A stretch of 11,487 bases of DNA from CAYJXJ01 sp964374095 (GTDB lineage Bacteria > Elusimicrobiota > Elusimicrobia > UBA1565 > UBA9628), in contig CAYJXJ010000152.1 of assembly GCA_964374095.1 (NCBI GenBank), forward strand, positions 1 through 11,487, written 5' to 3'. Below are positions 1 through 7,887 of the stretch, in pieces. The first letter of the stretch is position 1; every line of letters begins with the position of its first letter. The notes under the pieces are model-generated. The model did no database searches and had not been told where the DNA came from. It saw only the letters and a list, made by a program, of their open reading frames with translations. Both the position numbers and the translations under genes were made by a program.

Positions 1-2004
<2,004 letters not shown>

Positions 2005-2020
2005 CCCGGGTCCCACCCCC

Positions 2021-2374
2021 ATGCATTCCAGGAACGTCCGGCTCACCGCCCTTCTGCTTCAGGAAGTCAATCTGGCCCTCCGGTCGGTCAAAGACCCGGG
2101 CTTGACGGGCATCATCACCGTCACCGACATCAAGCTCTCCGCCGACCGGATGAATGCCTTCGTCTATTTCTCCGTCCTGGGAGGCAGCGCGGTGGCCCAA
2201 TCCACCGCCAAGGCCCTCAAGCGCGCGGGCCCATTCATCCGCCACGTCCTGGCCGGCCGTCTGGCCTTGCGGGTGATCCCGGAGCTCGAATTCCGCTACG
2301 ATGACACGCCGCGCAACGCCTCCCGCATCGATGGACTGCTCAATCGCATCGCCAAGGAGAGGGAGGGGACGTGA
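2021..2374 (+). CDS. rbfA: Ribosome-binding factor A
   Basis: RbfA is a small KH-fold protein that binds the maturing 30S subunit near the 5' end of 16S rRNA and helps late processing and cold adaptation. The 117-residue product matches the family in length and pattern: N-terminal helix NVRLTALLLQEVNLALRSVKDP, the ITVTDIKLSADRMNAFVYFSV strand-helix core (slightly varied here), then AGPFIRHVLAGRLALRVIPELEF and a final DDTPRNASRIDGLL segment. I chose the ATG at 2021 because homology starts there. An in-frame upstream extension would run back through infB. No clear Shine-Dalgarno precedes this ATG (the 16 nt after the infB stop are C-rich), so translation may be coupled to infB. The infB-rbfA-truB order is the classic bacterial arrangement. 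Confidence 0.93.
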   Translation: MHSRNVRLTALLLQEVNLALRSVKDPGLTGIITVTDIKLSADRMNAFVYFSVLGGSAVAQSTAKALKRAGPFIRHVLAGRLALRVIPELEFRYDDTPRNASRIDGLLNRIAKEREGT

Positions 2375-2406
2375 CCGCAGGGAATGGTTTGATTCCTAGG
2401 GAGTGT

Positions 2407-2411
2407 GGAGG
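2407..2411 (+). promoter_or_regulatory. Shine-Dalgarno of truB
   Basis: GGAGG lies 6 nt before the ATG at 2418. It decides that start over the in-frame GTG at 2403, which overlaps it, and over the ATG at 2430. It is the only strong Shine-Dalgarno in the left-hand cluster. Confidence 0.8.
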
Positions 2412-2417
2412 AAAACC

Positions 2418-3155
2418 ATGATCGGCGGGATGATCCTGTTCGACAAGCCTCCGGGTTGGACGTCCCACGACGCGGCCGAGGCTTTCCGCCGGATGCTCCC
2501 GGGGGGCACCAAGGTCGGGCACTGCGGGGCGCTCGATCCCCTGGCCACGGGTCTCCTCGTCCTCCTCGTGGGGCCCGGCACGCGCCTCCAGGCCCGCATG
2601 CAGGGCCTGGATAAATCGTATTCCGGCGTGATCCGACTGGGACTCTCCACCGATACGGGCGACATCACGGGAAAGGTCGTTCGCCAGCGCCCCGTCCCGG
2701 AACTGGATTTGGCGGCCGTGCAGAAGGCCATGGACGCGCTGCACGGAAGCGTGGACATGGAAGTGCCGGTATTCTCGGCCGTCAAGCACAAGGGGCGCGC
2801 CCTCTACAAGTACGCCCGCCGCGGGCAGGCCGTTCCCCCGATCCGCCGGACTTCCAAGGTCTACGAGTGGCGCGCCTCCTCCTTCGCGGCTCCGGATGTG
2901 GAGCATGTCATCTCCTGCTCCAGCGGAACCTACGTCCGTTCACTCGCCCAAGTGCTCGGCGAGCGCCTGGGGTGCGGGGGCACGGTTGCCGCCCTGCGCC
3001 GCGACCGCATCGCCAACCTGAATCTATCGGAGGCGATCACCCGGGAGCAGGCCGGGGGCATGAGCGCGGAAGCGCTGCGGTCGCTGCTCGAGGCCTCTTG
3101 GAAGCGGCTGCAGAGCGTCGAGTTCGCCCCTCCCTTTCCCGCGGCGCGCCCGTGA
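2418..3155 (+). CDS. truB: tRNA pseudouridine(55) synthase TruB
   Basis: TruB converts U55 in the T-loop of tRNAs to pseudouridine. The 245-residue product opens with GGMILFDKPPGWTSHDA and carries the catalytic signature GHCGALDPLATGLL. The nucleophilic Asp is residue 40 (codon 2535-2537) and the conserved His is residue 35. A conserved Tyr follows at residue 68 (KSYSG). Later family blocks are present: VPVFSAVKHKGRALYKYARRG and SSGTYVRSLAQVLGERL followed by GTVAALRRDRI. The protein is shorter than E. coli TruB (about 314 residues), so the C-terminal PUA-like domain is reduced or absent, as in many bacteria. It is 43 nt from rbfA and presumably co-transcribed. The start is fixed by the GGAGG 6 nt upstream. 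Confidence 0.95.
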   Translation: MIGGMILFDKPPGWTSHDAAEAFRRMLPGGTKVGHCGALDPLATGLLVLLVGPGTRLQARMQGLDKSYSGVIRLGLSTDTGDITGKVVRQRPVPELDLAAVQKAMDALHGSVDMEVPVFSAVKHKGRALYKYARRGQAVPPIRRTSKVYEWRASSFAAPDVEHVISCSSGTYVRSLAQVLGERLGCGGTVAALRRDRIANLNLSEAITREQAGGMSAEALRSLLEASWKRLQSVEFAPPFPAARP

Positions 3156-3229
3156 CGGCCGACCTATTCTCCAGGTGGGCCGTCAGGACCCGCCTGCCGG
3201 CGGCCCGGTGAGCGCGGCCGTCGCTTTCC

Positions 3230-3670
3230 TTGGCGAGAGTTATCCACCGAACTTTGAACGTTCCAAGTTCGGTGGATGAATTGCCGGTCGTCAGGGCGCG
3301 CGTGGTCCGCGGGAAAGGCCTCGGCAGACGCCTCGGGATCCCGACGGCCAACCTCAGCGTCCCCCCCTCCCGCGGGCTTCCTTTGGGAGTATTCCGGGTT
3401 TCGGTTTCGGGAACCGGTCTCAACGCGGTCCCCGCGGTCTGCAATGTCGGATTTCGGCCCACCGTCTCGGGCGAGCGCCGGCGCAGCGTCGAGGTGCACA
3501 TCCCGGGTTTCGACGGCAACCTTTACGGGCGGACCCTCCGCGTCTCCTTCCTGCGTCGGATCCGGCCCGAGCGGCGGTTCAAGAGCCTCGCCGCGCTCAA
3601 GGCCCAGATCCGGAGGGACATCCGCACCCTATGGGCCCAGCCCGGGGGGGTCCCTGGACCCTGGCGTTAG
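3230..3670 (+). CDS. Stand-alone riboflavin kinase (RibF C-terminal domain only)
   Basis: Riboflavin kinase phosphorylates riboflavin with ATP to give FMN. The product matches the C-terminal flavokinase domain of bacterial RibF: VVRGKGLGRRLGIPTANL with the Mg-ATP-binding PTAN motif (residues 38-41), GVFRVSV, AVCNVGFRPTV, VEVHIPGFDGNLYG with the probable catalytic base Glu88, and a final FLRRIRPERRFKSLAALKAQIRRD. The N-terminal FMN adenylyltransferase half of bifunctional RibF (about 180 residues) is absent. Only 74 nt separate the kinase frame from truB. The true start is unsettled: TTG 3230 is the outermost in-frame candidate and is given here as a limit. GTG 3272 and TTG 3281 are alternatives, the latter with a weak GGTGG 5 nt ahead. 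Homology begins only at about residue 19, so the later starts may be correct. The domain call is firm and the start is not. Confidence 0.88.
   Translation: MARVIHRTLNVPSSVDELPVVRARVVRGKGLGRRLGIPTANLSVPPSRGLPLGVFRVSVSGTGLNAVPAVCNVGFRPTVSGERRRSVEVHIPGFDGNLYGRTLRVSFLRRIRPERRFKSLAALKAQIRRDIRTLWAQPGGVPGPWR
3242..3277. repeat. 36-bp near-perfect palindrome at the riboflavin-kinase start
   Basis: Left arm ATCCACCGAACTTTGAAC (3242-3259) and right arm GTTCCAAGTTCGGTGGAT (3260-3277) are reverse complements at 17 of 18 positions. The single mismatch is T3255/C3264. The arms are about 50% GC inside roughly 68% GC surroundings. As RNA it would form a long hairpin whose right arm contains the candidate GTG start (3272) and the GGTGG (3271-3275) ahead of the candidate TTG start (3281). 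It could be a translational control hairpin, a protein-binding site or the scar of a small mobile repeat. There is no T-run on either side, so an intrinsic terminator is unlikely. Confidence 0.85.
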
Positions 3671-3679
3671 AACCGGGCG

Positions 3680-3690
3680 TTTGCTAAACT
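3680..3690 (+). promoter_or_regulatory. Extended -10 promoter for the small membrane-protein gene
   Basis: TTTGCTAAACT gives an extended -10 (TGC plus TAAACT). No good -35 is visible 17-18 nt upstream. Transcription would be expected to start about 7 nt after the hexamer, at 3697, which is exactly the A of the second in-frame ATG and suggests a leaderless message. The same TTTGNTANNNT pattern occurs ahead of the HEAT-repeat gene and the pot operon. Confidence 0.5.
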
Positions 3691-3897
3691 ATGTCTATGA
3701 AGGAAGGACGCAACATCATCGGCCGGGCCGGGGCCATCATGGTCCTCGCCGGCGTCGGCTACGTCGCGGCGCGCTTCGATTCGGTGATTTGCCTGCCCCC
3801 AGCCAAGGGCAAGACCTGCTGCATCGTCGAGGGCGGCGAGGAACTGCGCGACGCCGTGGCCGAAACGACCGCCGGCTGGCGCCAGGCTTCTCAGTAG
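3691..3897 (+). CDS. Small single-helix membrane protein, function unknown
   Basis: I do not recognise a family. The 68-residue product has a short charged N-terminus (MSMKEGRNIIGR), one hydrophobic stretch at about residues 12-27 (RAGAIMVLAGVGYVAA) that could be a membrane helix or signal anchor, then a soluble tail with a CLPPAKGKTCC segment and an acidic helix. Three Cys residues follow the helix, so an exported disulphide or a metal site is possible. It starts 20 nt after the riboflavin kinase stop. The ATG at 3691 lies directly after a -10-like hexamer, so a start at the ATG at 3697 on a leaderless transcript is equally likely. The codon usage and GC-rich third positions look genuine. 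Confidence 0.6.
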   Translation: MSMKEGRNIIGRAGAIMVLAGVGYVAARFDSVICLPPAKGKTCCIVEGGEELRDAVAETTAGWRQASQ

Positions 3898-4111
3898 TCC
3901 AATCCCCGGACTGAGCCAGGGCCGCTCGAATCATCGGGCCGCGCCAAGCTTGATGAGCCCAAGTCCCGAAAATCCCTCCACGTTGGAGGCGCCGGGTGAA
4001 CTCGGTCCAGGACCGAGTTGGCGGGCAAGGACCTGCTCGACGTCCAAGAGTTGGAAGCCGGGCGAGATCAAGCCGGCGGGCGGTAAGCTGGAGTAGGAGT
4101 TTCCAGCCGGC
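3898..4111. other. Convergent intergenic region with several hairpins
   Basis: These 214 bp lie between the ends of the + strand cluster and the - strand HEAT-repeat gene. I see no convincing gene. They hold inverted repeats: AGTCC/GGACT (3896-3900/3908-3912), overlapping the stop codon of the small protein; CCTCCA/TGGAGG (3975-3980/3984-3989); a strong 21-nt palindrome at 3999-4019; and GCTGGA/TCCAGC (4087-4092/4102-4107), just after the HEAT gene stop on the - strand. None is followed by a T-run, so factor-independent termination in the classic form is not shown. Hairpins that protect 3' ends or act with Rho are plausible. Confidence 0.6.
3999..4019. terminator. Candidate bidirectional terminator or 3'-end hairpin
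   Basis: AACTCGGTCC, a single A, then GGACCGAGTT form a perfect 10-bp inverted repeat centred at 4009, between two converging genes. In RNA the innermost pairs would open to form a loop. No U-tract follows in either direction, so the terminator label rests on position and symmetry. It could instead be a protein-binding site or a repeat element. Confidence 0.4.
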
Positions 4112-5050
4112 CTACTGGTCTTCGAGCGGGTCGATGAAGCGGCCCAGGTAATGGGAGAGATGGAAGTAGCGGACGATCTCCATCGTCATGCCTCCCAAGG
4201 CCTTGACCGCGGAGGTGCGGGCCGTCGGGCTGCGGTCGGAGCGGGCGATGTCCTCGAGCCGGCGCCGGACGGTGGTGTCGTTGTTGATGAGGAGGTGGCA
4301 GAGGATGGCCGCCTCGCGCAGGGGGTCTTTGGTCGAGGAGTTCTCGGCCAGGTCCTGCATGGGGCGCTTGACGTCGTACTCGTTCATCTCCCCGAAGAGG
4401 CTCTTGGCCGCCTCCACGCGCAGCTCGACGCTTTCATTGGAATCGGTCAGGACGTTGAGCAGGGCCCGGCGCGTCGAGTAATCACGCGCGTCGGCCCAGA
4501 GGCCCCAGGCCGCCGCGGCGCGCACCGCCGGGGGTTGGGAGGAGTCGTCGAGGGCGCGCTGCAGCGTGCCGCGCGCGTCGTATTCCCGGGCGACCACGAC
4601 GTAGAGCGACTTCAAGGCGATGGCGCGGATATCGTCGCTCTCCCGGCGGTCGGTGGCCACGGACAGCAGGAGGGATTTGGTGTTGTGGTGCTGGGCGGCC
4701 CAGGCCAGGCTCTTGACGGCCTCCCGGCGCACGGAATCGAGCTCTCCCGAGCGGTTGATCACCGCGTGGAGGGCGTTTTCCGCGCGCCAGCTCTGGAGCG
4801 CGTAATGGCGCAGGGATTTGGCGGCCTGGGCGCGGACCGCGGGCTCGGAGTCGGCGAGGAGGTCGATGAGCTGGTCCTCATCCGTGCCGGTGGCCCGCAG
4901 GCGGTTCCAGCCGGTGAGGAATCGGCTCTTGGGCGCGGCGGCGGCCGCGGCAAAGGCGGCGCGGGCCGCTGCGGAGGAGTTCTCGCCCGCGGCGCGGGCG
5001 GCGAGAGGCAAAAGCAGGACGGCAACGGACAGCAGTCTCGGCAGGTTCAT
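4112..5050 (-). CDS. Secreted HEAT-repeat solenoid protein
   Basis: The 312-residue product begins with a Sec-type signal peptide (MNLPRLLSVAVLLLPLAARAAG, probable cleavage near residue 21), followed by an Ala-rich linker to about residue 40. The rest is a regular array of HEAT-like helical repeats. Each carries an x-V/L-R-x-x-A-x-x-x-L core, with the conserved Arg at residues 73, 108, 142, 177, 211, 245 and 278: seven repeats spaced 33-35 residues apart. Such solenoids are protein-binding scaffolds; the partner is unknown. There is no catalytic motif. The ATG at 5050 is preceded by GGAGG (5061-5065) at a 10-nt spacing. The gene has its own promoter overlapping the end of potC, so it need not belong to the pot operon, though read-through is possible. 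A role in the periplasm is inferred from the signal peptide only. Confidence 0.88.
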   Translation of the reverse strand: MNLPRLLSVAVLLLPLAARAAGENSSAAARAAFAAAAAAPKSRFLTGWNRLRATGTDEDQLIDLLADSEPAVRAQAAKSLRHYALQSWRAENALHAVINRSGELDSVRREAVKSLAWAAQHHNTKSLLLSVATDRRESDDIRAIALKSLYVVVAREYDARGTLQRALDDSSQPPAVRAAAAWGLWADARDYSTRRALLNVLTDSNESVELRVEAAKSLFGEMNEYDVKRPMQDLAENSSTKDPLREAAILCHLLINNDTTVRRRLEDIARSDRSPTARTSAVKALGGMTMEIVRYFHLSHYLGRFIDPLEDQ

Positions 5051-5092
5051 CGGTGTGTGACCTCCAAGCCCCTTCCCAGTGGGGGTAGGCTG

Positions 5093-5121
5093 ATTCTAGC
5101 AAACCCTGAGGCGGGGCTCAA
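5093..5121 (-). promoter_or_regulatory. Sigma-70-type promoter of the HEAT-repeat gene
   Basis: On the - strand, TTGAGC (5121-5116) is the -35, the spacer is exactly 17 nt, and TAGAAT (5098-5093) is the -10, extended as TTTGCTAGAAT. Transcription would start near 5086, giving a 5' leader of about 36 nt with GGAGG before the ATG at 5050. The -35 overlaps the potC stop codon. This is the best promoter in the window. Confidence 0.7.
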
Positions 5122-5924
5122 GCCCGGGAAGCGCCGCCGGAGCCGCGGGCCTGCAGGACCATCAGCCCGACGGTGAAGACAACGAGCACGGTGGCCAAGG
5201 CGTTGATCTCCGGGGTGACTCCGAATTTCATCATGGAGTAGATCTTGATGGGAAGGGTCACGACGCCGATGCCGGATATAAAGAAGCTCGTCACGAAATC
5301 CTCGAAGCTCACGGTGAAGGCCAGGAGCGCTCCCGAAAGCAGGGCGGGGCGGGCCAGGGGCAGGGTCACCTTGACGAAGGCCTCCCACTCGGTCGCGCCC
5401 AGGTCCATGGCCGCTTCCTCGACGCCGGCCTCGCCCAGGGATAGCAGGCGGGCCCGGATGGCCGCGGCGGTGTAGGGCAGGGCGATGAGGGCGTGGGCGC
5501 AGGCCAGGGACCAGAAGTTGAGCGGGATGCGGACCAGCACGAAGAAGCTCAACAGCCCTACGCCCATGACGATCTCGGGCATGAGCAAGGGGACGCTGAG
5601 CGCGCTTGCGTAGACCTCCCGCCCGCGGAAGGGGCGGTGACGGGCCAGGGCGTAGCTGGCCAGCACCCCGAGGGTCGTGGCGAGGGCCGCGGAGGCCGCT
5701 CCCAGGCGGATCGACAGGCCGAGGGCCGACAGGAGCTCGGGGCTGCTCAGCAGGCCCCGGTACCACTTGAGGGTGAAGCCCTGCCAGACCACGTTGCGCT
5801 GGGCGTCGTTGAATGAGAACACCGCCATGACGGCGATCGGGGCGTAGAGGAAGGCGTAGAGCGCGGAGCAATAAATTCCCAGGGCGCGTCCTGGCCTGCC
5901 GAGAATACTCGAGGGCCAGGTCAT
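5118..5924 (-). CDS. potC: Polyamine-type ABC transporter permease (PotC-like)
   Basis: This is the inner-membrane permease subunit of a spermidine/putrescine-type importer. The 268-residue product has about six hydrophobic helices, beginning with IYCSALYAFLYAPIAVMAVFSF (about residues 17-38). It then has PotC-like FNDAQRNVVWQGFTLKWYRGLL and the cytoplasmic EAA loop that docks on the ATPase (EEAAMDLGATEWEAFVKVTL). FTVSFEDFVTSFFISG closely resembles E. coli PotC. The ATG at 5924 overlaps the potB stop as ATGA, a sign of translational coupling. Length and motif positions fit the family. It is the last gene of the pot operon; the HEAT gene promoter lies across its stop codon. Confidence 0.92.
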   Translation of the reverse strand: MTWPSSILGRPGRALGIYCSALYAFLYAPIAVMAVFSFNDAQRNVVWQGFTLKWYRGLLSSPELLSALGLSIRLGAASAALATTLGVLASYALARHRPFRGREVYASALSVPLLMPEIVMGVGLLSFFVLVRIPLNFWSLACAHALIALPYTAAAIRARLLSLGEAGVEEAAMDLGATEWEAFVKVTLPLARPALLSGALLAFTVSFEDFVTSFFISGIGVVTLPIKIYSMMKFGVTPEINALATVLVVFTVGLMVLQARGSGGASRA

Positions 5925-6835
5925 CGCCGCTCCAGAGCCTCGCGCGCCTCGAGCCTGCGCTGCAGGATGAGGCCCCCGGCCAGTGAAGCGATCAAGAGCG
6001 CGGTCAGGGCGGCGCCGAAGGGGGCGTCTTGTCCCGCGAGGAACTGGCTCGAGATCAGGTTCCCCACCAGGTAGTTGTCCCGCCCGCCCAGGAATTCGGC
6101 GGTCAGGAAGTCGCCCATGCAGGGGATGAAGGTGAGCAGGCACCCGGCCAGGGCGCCGGGCAGGCTCAGCGGCAGCACTACCTTGAGGAAGGTCTCGGGG
6201 ACCCCCGCCCCGAGGTCCTCGGCGGCCTCGATGAGGTTGCGCGGGATTTTCTCCAAAGACGAGTAGAGAGGGAGGACCATGAACGGGAGGTAGAAGTAGA
6301 CGAGCCCGAGCATCACCGAGAACGGGGTGTGGAGGAAAACGATCTCGCTGCGGATGAATCCGAGGCGCAGGAGGAGGGCGTTGATCAGTCCGTTGCGGCC
6401 GAGGATGATGATCCACGAGTAGATCGAGACCAAACAGGAGGTCCAGAAGGGGAGCATGAGGGCGATGAGGAGCTTCTCCCGGCGCGGGCCGGCCCGAAAG
6501 CTCAGGTAGTAGGCCAGCGGGTAACCGAGGGCCAGGCACAGCAACGTAGCGCCGCCGGCGAAGGCCAGGGTTCGCCATAGGACCGGCAGGTACTTGGCGT
6601 CCAAGGCCCGGGAGAAATTGGCGAGGCTCGGGGAGTAGACCACCTCGCCCGCCGGGCCGAGCGCGGCCGTGCTCAAAGCCAGCAGGTAGAGGACCGGCCC
6701 GAGCATGAAAATCGCCAGCCACCCGGAGGCCGGCAAGAGCAGGGCATGGCTGGCCGCGGGGGTGCGGCCCCGAATGAGCCAGCACAGCGGCGCCTGCCAG
6801 GAGGCCGGGACCGGGACCGCGGCTTTCTCGCTCAA
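5921..6835 (-). CDS. potB: Polyamine-type ABC transporter permease (PotB-like)
   Basis: This is the partner permease of the importer, 304 residues with about six membrane helices. The first is at LLLPASGWLAIFMLGPVLYLL (about residues 28-48). Typical PotB features follow: LAFAGGATLLCLALGYPLAYYLSF, LPFWTSCLVSIYSWIIILGRNG and the EAA loop IEAAEDLGAGVPETFLKVVLPL. I placed the start at the TTG at 6835, which overlaps the potD stop as TTGA. It is preceded by GAAGG-like purines, and no ATG or GTG occurs in this frame before the first membrane helix. The frame remains open upstream inside potD, but that region has no family resemblance. The 3' end overlaps potC by 4 nt. Confidence 0.9.
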   Translation of the reverse strand: MSEKAAVPVPASWQAPLCWLIRGRTPAASHALLLPASGWLAIFMLGPVLYLLALSTAALGPAGEVVYSPSLANFSRALDAKYLPVLWRTLAFAGGATLLCLALGYPLAYYLSFRAGPRREKLLIALMLPFWTSCLVSIYSWIIILGRNGLINALLLRLGFIRSEIVFLHTPFSVMLGLVYFYLPFMVLPLYSSLEKIPRNLIEAAEDLGAGVPETFLKVVLPLSLPGALAGCLLTFIPCMGDFLTAEFLGGRDNYLVGNLISSQFLAGQDAPFGAALTALLIASLAGGLILQRRLEAREALERR

Positions 6836-7887
6836 CTGACCTTCACGTCCTGCCAGGCCTGGTTCCAGGCCTGGGTGGTCCGGGCGTCGAGGACCGCGTG
6901 GAACTTGAGGCGGGAGGCCACGGCCGGCGGGGGATAGACCCGGGAATCCGTGAGCAGGGCCGCGTCGAGATGGGCCTTGGCCGCGGCATTGGGGCTGGCG
7001 TAGCGCACGAAATTGGCGATGCCCGCGCCGACTTGCGGCTCGAGGATGTAGTCCACCAGGGCCAGGGCCTGCCGCCGGTGTTTGGAGCCTTTGACCAGGC
7101 ACAGGCTGTCCACCCAGATGAAGCTGCCCTCCTTGGGTAGCATGTAGTCGAGGTCCGGATTCTCCCGCGCGGCCTGAAGCACGTCGCCGGACCAGGCCAT
7201 GGCCAGGGCGATCTCGCCCGAGATCAGGGCGTCCATGTAGGTCGAGTTGTGGTAGAACTTGACCAGGGGCGCCTGCCGGCGCAGGAGGTCGCGCGCGGCG
7301 GCCAGGGCCTTGGGCTCGCCGGTCTCCGGATGGCCCAGCATGAGCAGGGCTATGGACACGGTGTCGCGCGCCGAGTCCAGCATGGAAAGGCGCCCCTTAT
7401 GCTTCGGGTCCCAAAGGTCCTTCCAGGACGCGGGCGCGGGGGAGACGAGCTTCCTGTTGTAGCCGATGCCGGTCGTTCCCCAGAGGTAGGGGACGCTAGA
7501 GGCCAGGCCGGGATCGAAGACCGGGTCGCGGAACTTCGAGTCGACGTTGCCCAAGTTCTTGATCGCGCCGGGGGGATAGGGGTCGATGAGCCCCTTGGCC
7601 TTGAAGATCGGGATCTTGTAGTCCGCGCCGACGATCAAATCGTAGCCCAGGGCGTGGGACGAGAGTTTGGCGGAGAACTCCTCCTCGTCGGCGAAAACGT
7701 CGTAATTGACCTTGATCCCGGTGCGCCGGCTGAAATTGGGGAGGGTATCCTTGGCGATGTAGGCCGACCAGTTGACGAAGTTGACGACATTGTCGTCGCC
7801 GGCCTTGGCGCAGGCGGCGAGAAATTTAGGCAGGGCCGCGGCCGAGATCGCCAGACGCAGAAAATCCCGGCGGGTGATTTCAGTCAT
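6832..7887 (-). CDS. potD: Polyamine-type periplasmic solute-binding lipoprotein (PotD-like)
   Basis: This is the substrate-capture protein of the importer, 351 residues. The N-terminus has a twin-arginine motif (TRRDFLRLA, Arg6-Arg7), a hydrophobic stretch and a lipobox LAAC with Cys26, so it is probably a Tat-exported lipoprotein. The mature part aligns by eye with E. coli PotD: VNWSAYI (Trp40, Tyr43), FSRRTGIKVNYDVFADEEEF, VPYLWGTTGIGYN, LAMAWSGDVL, IWVDSL and RYASPNAAA. Trp, Tyr and Asp residues that bind the polyamine in PotD are kept. The acidic DDARE segment appears as DSARD, so one ligand-contacting acid is altered and the exact substrate is uncertain. The ATG at 7887 overlaps the potA stop by 8 nt. 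A further in-frame ATG at 7935 lies inside potA and would spoil the signal peptide. Confidence 0.93.
   Translation of the reverse strand: MTEITRRDFLRLAISAAALPKFLAACAKAGDDNVVNFVNWSAYIAKDTLPNFSRRTGIKVNYDVFADEEEFSAKLSSHALGYDLIVGADYKIPIFKAKGLIDPYPPGAIKNLGNVDSKFRDPVFDPGLASSVPYLWGTTGIGYNRKLVSPAPASWKDLWDPKHKGRLSMLDSARDTVSIALLMLGHPETGEPKALAAARDLLRRQAPLVKFYHNSTYMDALISGEIALAMAWSGDVLQAARENPDLDYMLPKEGSFIWVDSLCLVKGSKHRRQALALVDYILEPQVGAGIANFVRYASPNAAAKAHLDAALLTDSRVYPPPAVASRLKFHAVLDARTTQAWNQAWQDVKVS

Noticed and set aside
3156..3241. FMN riboswitch ahead of the riboflavin kinase
   Set aside because: The space is too short and none of the conserved RFN-element blocks is visible.
3276..3914. + strand frame from ATG 3276 (212 codons) over the riboflavin kinase
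   Set aside because: It is in a different frame from the clear kinase motifs and encodes Ser/Arg/Gly-rich noise.
3953..4096. 47-codon + strand ORF in the convergent intergenic region
   Set aside because: No ribosome site, no recognisable motif, and it runs through the palindromes. Chance ORF is more likely.
4151..5176. + strand open frame of 341 codons opposite the HEAT-repeat gene
   Set aside because: It lies antisense to a regular repeat protein. No motif, no ribosome site and biased Gly/Val/Arg content.
5925..6785. Upstream extension of the potC frame across potB (open to 6785)
   Set aside because: Translation of this part is Pro/Arg/Gly-rich noise in the wrong frame of potB. Family homology and the ATGA overlap fix the potC start at 5924.
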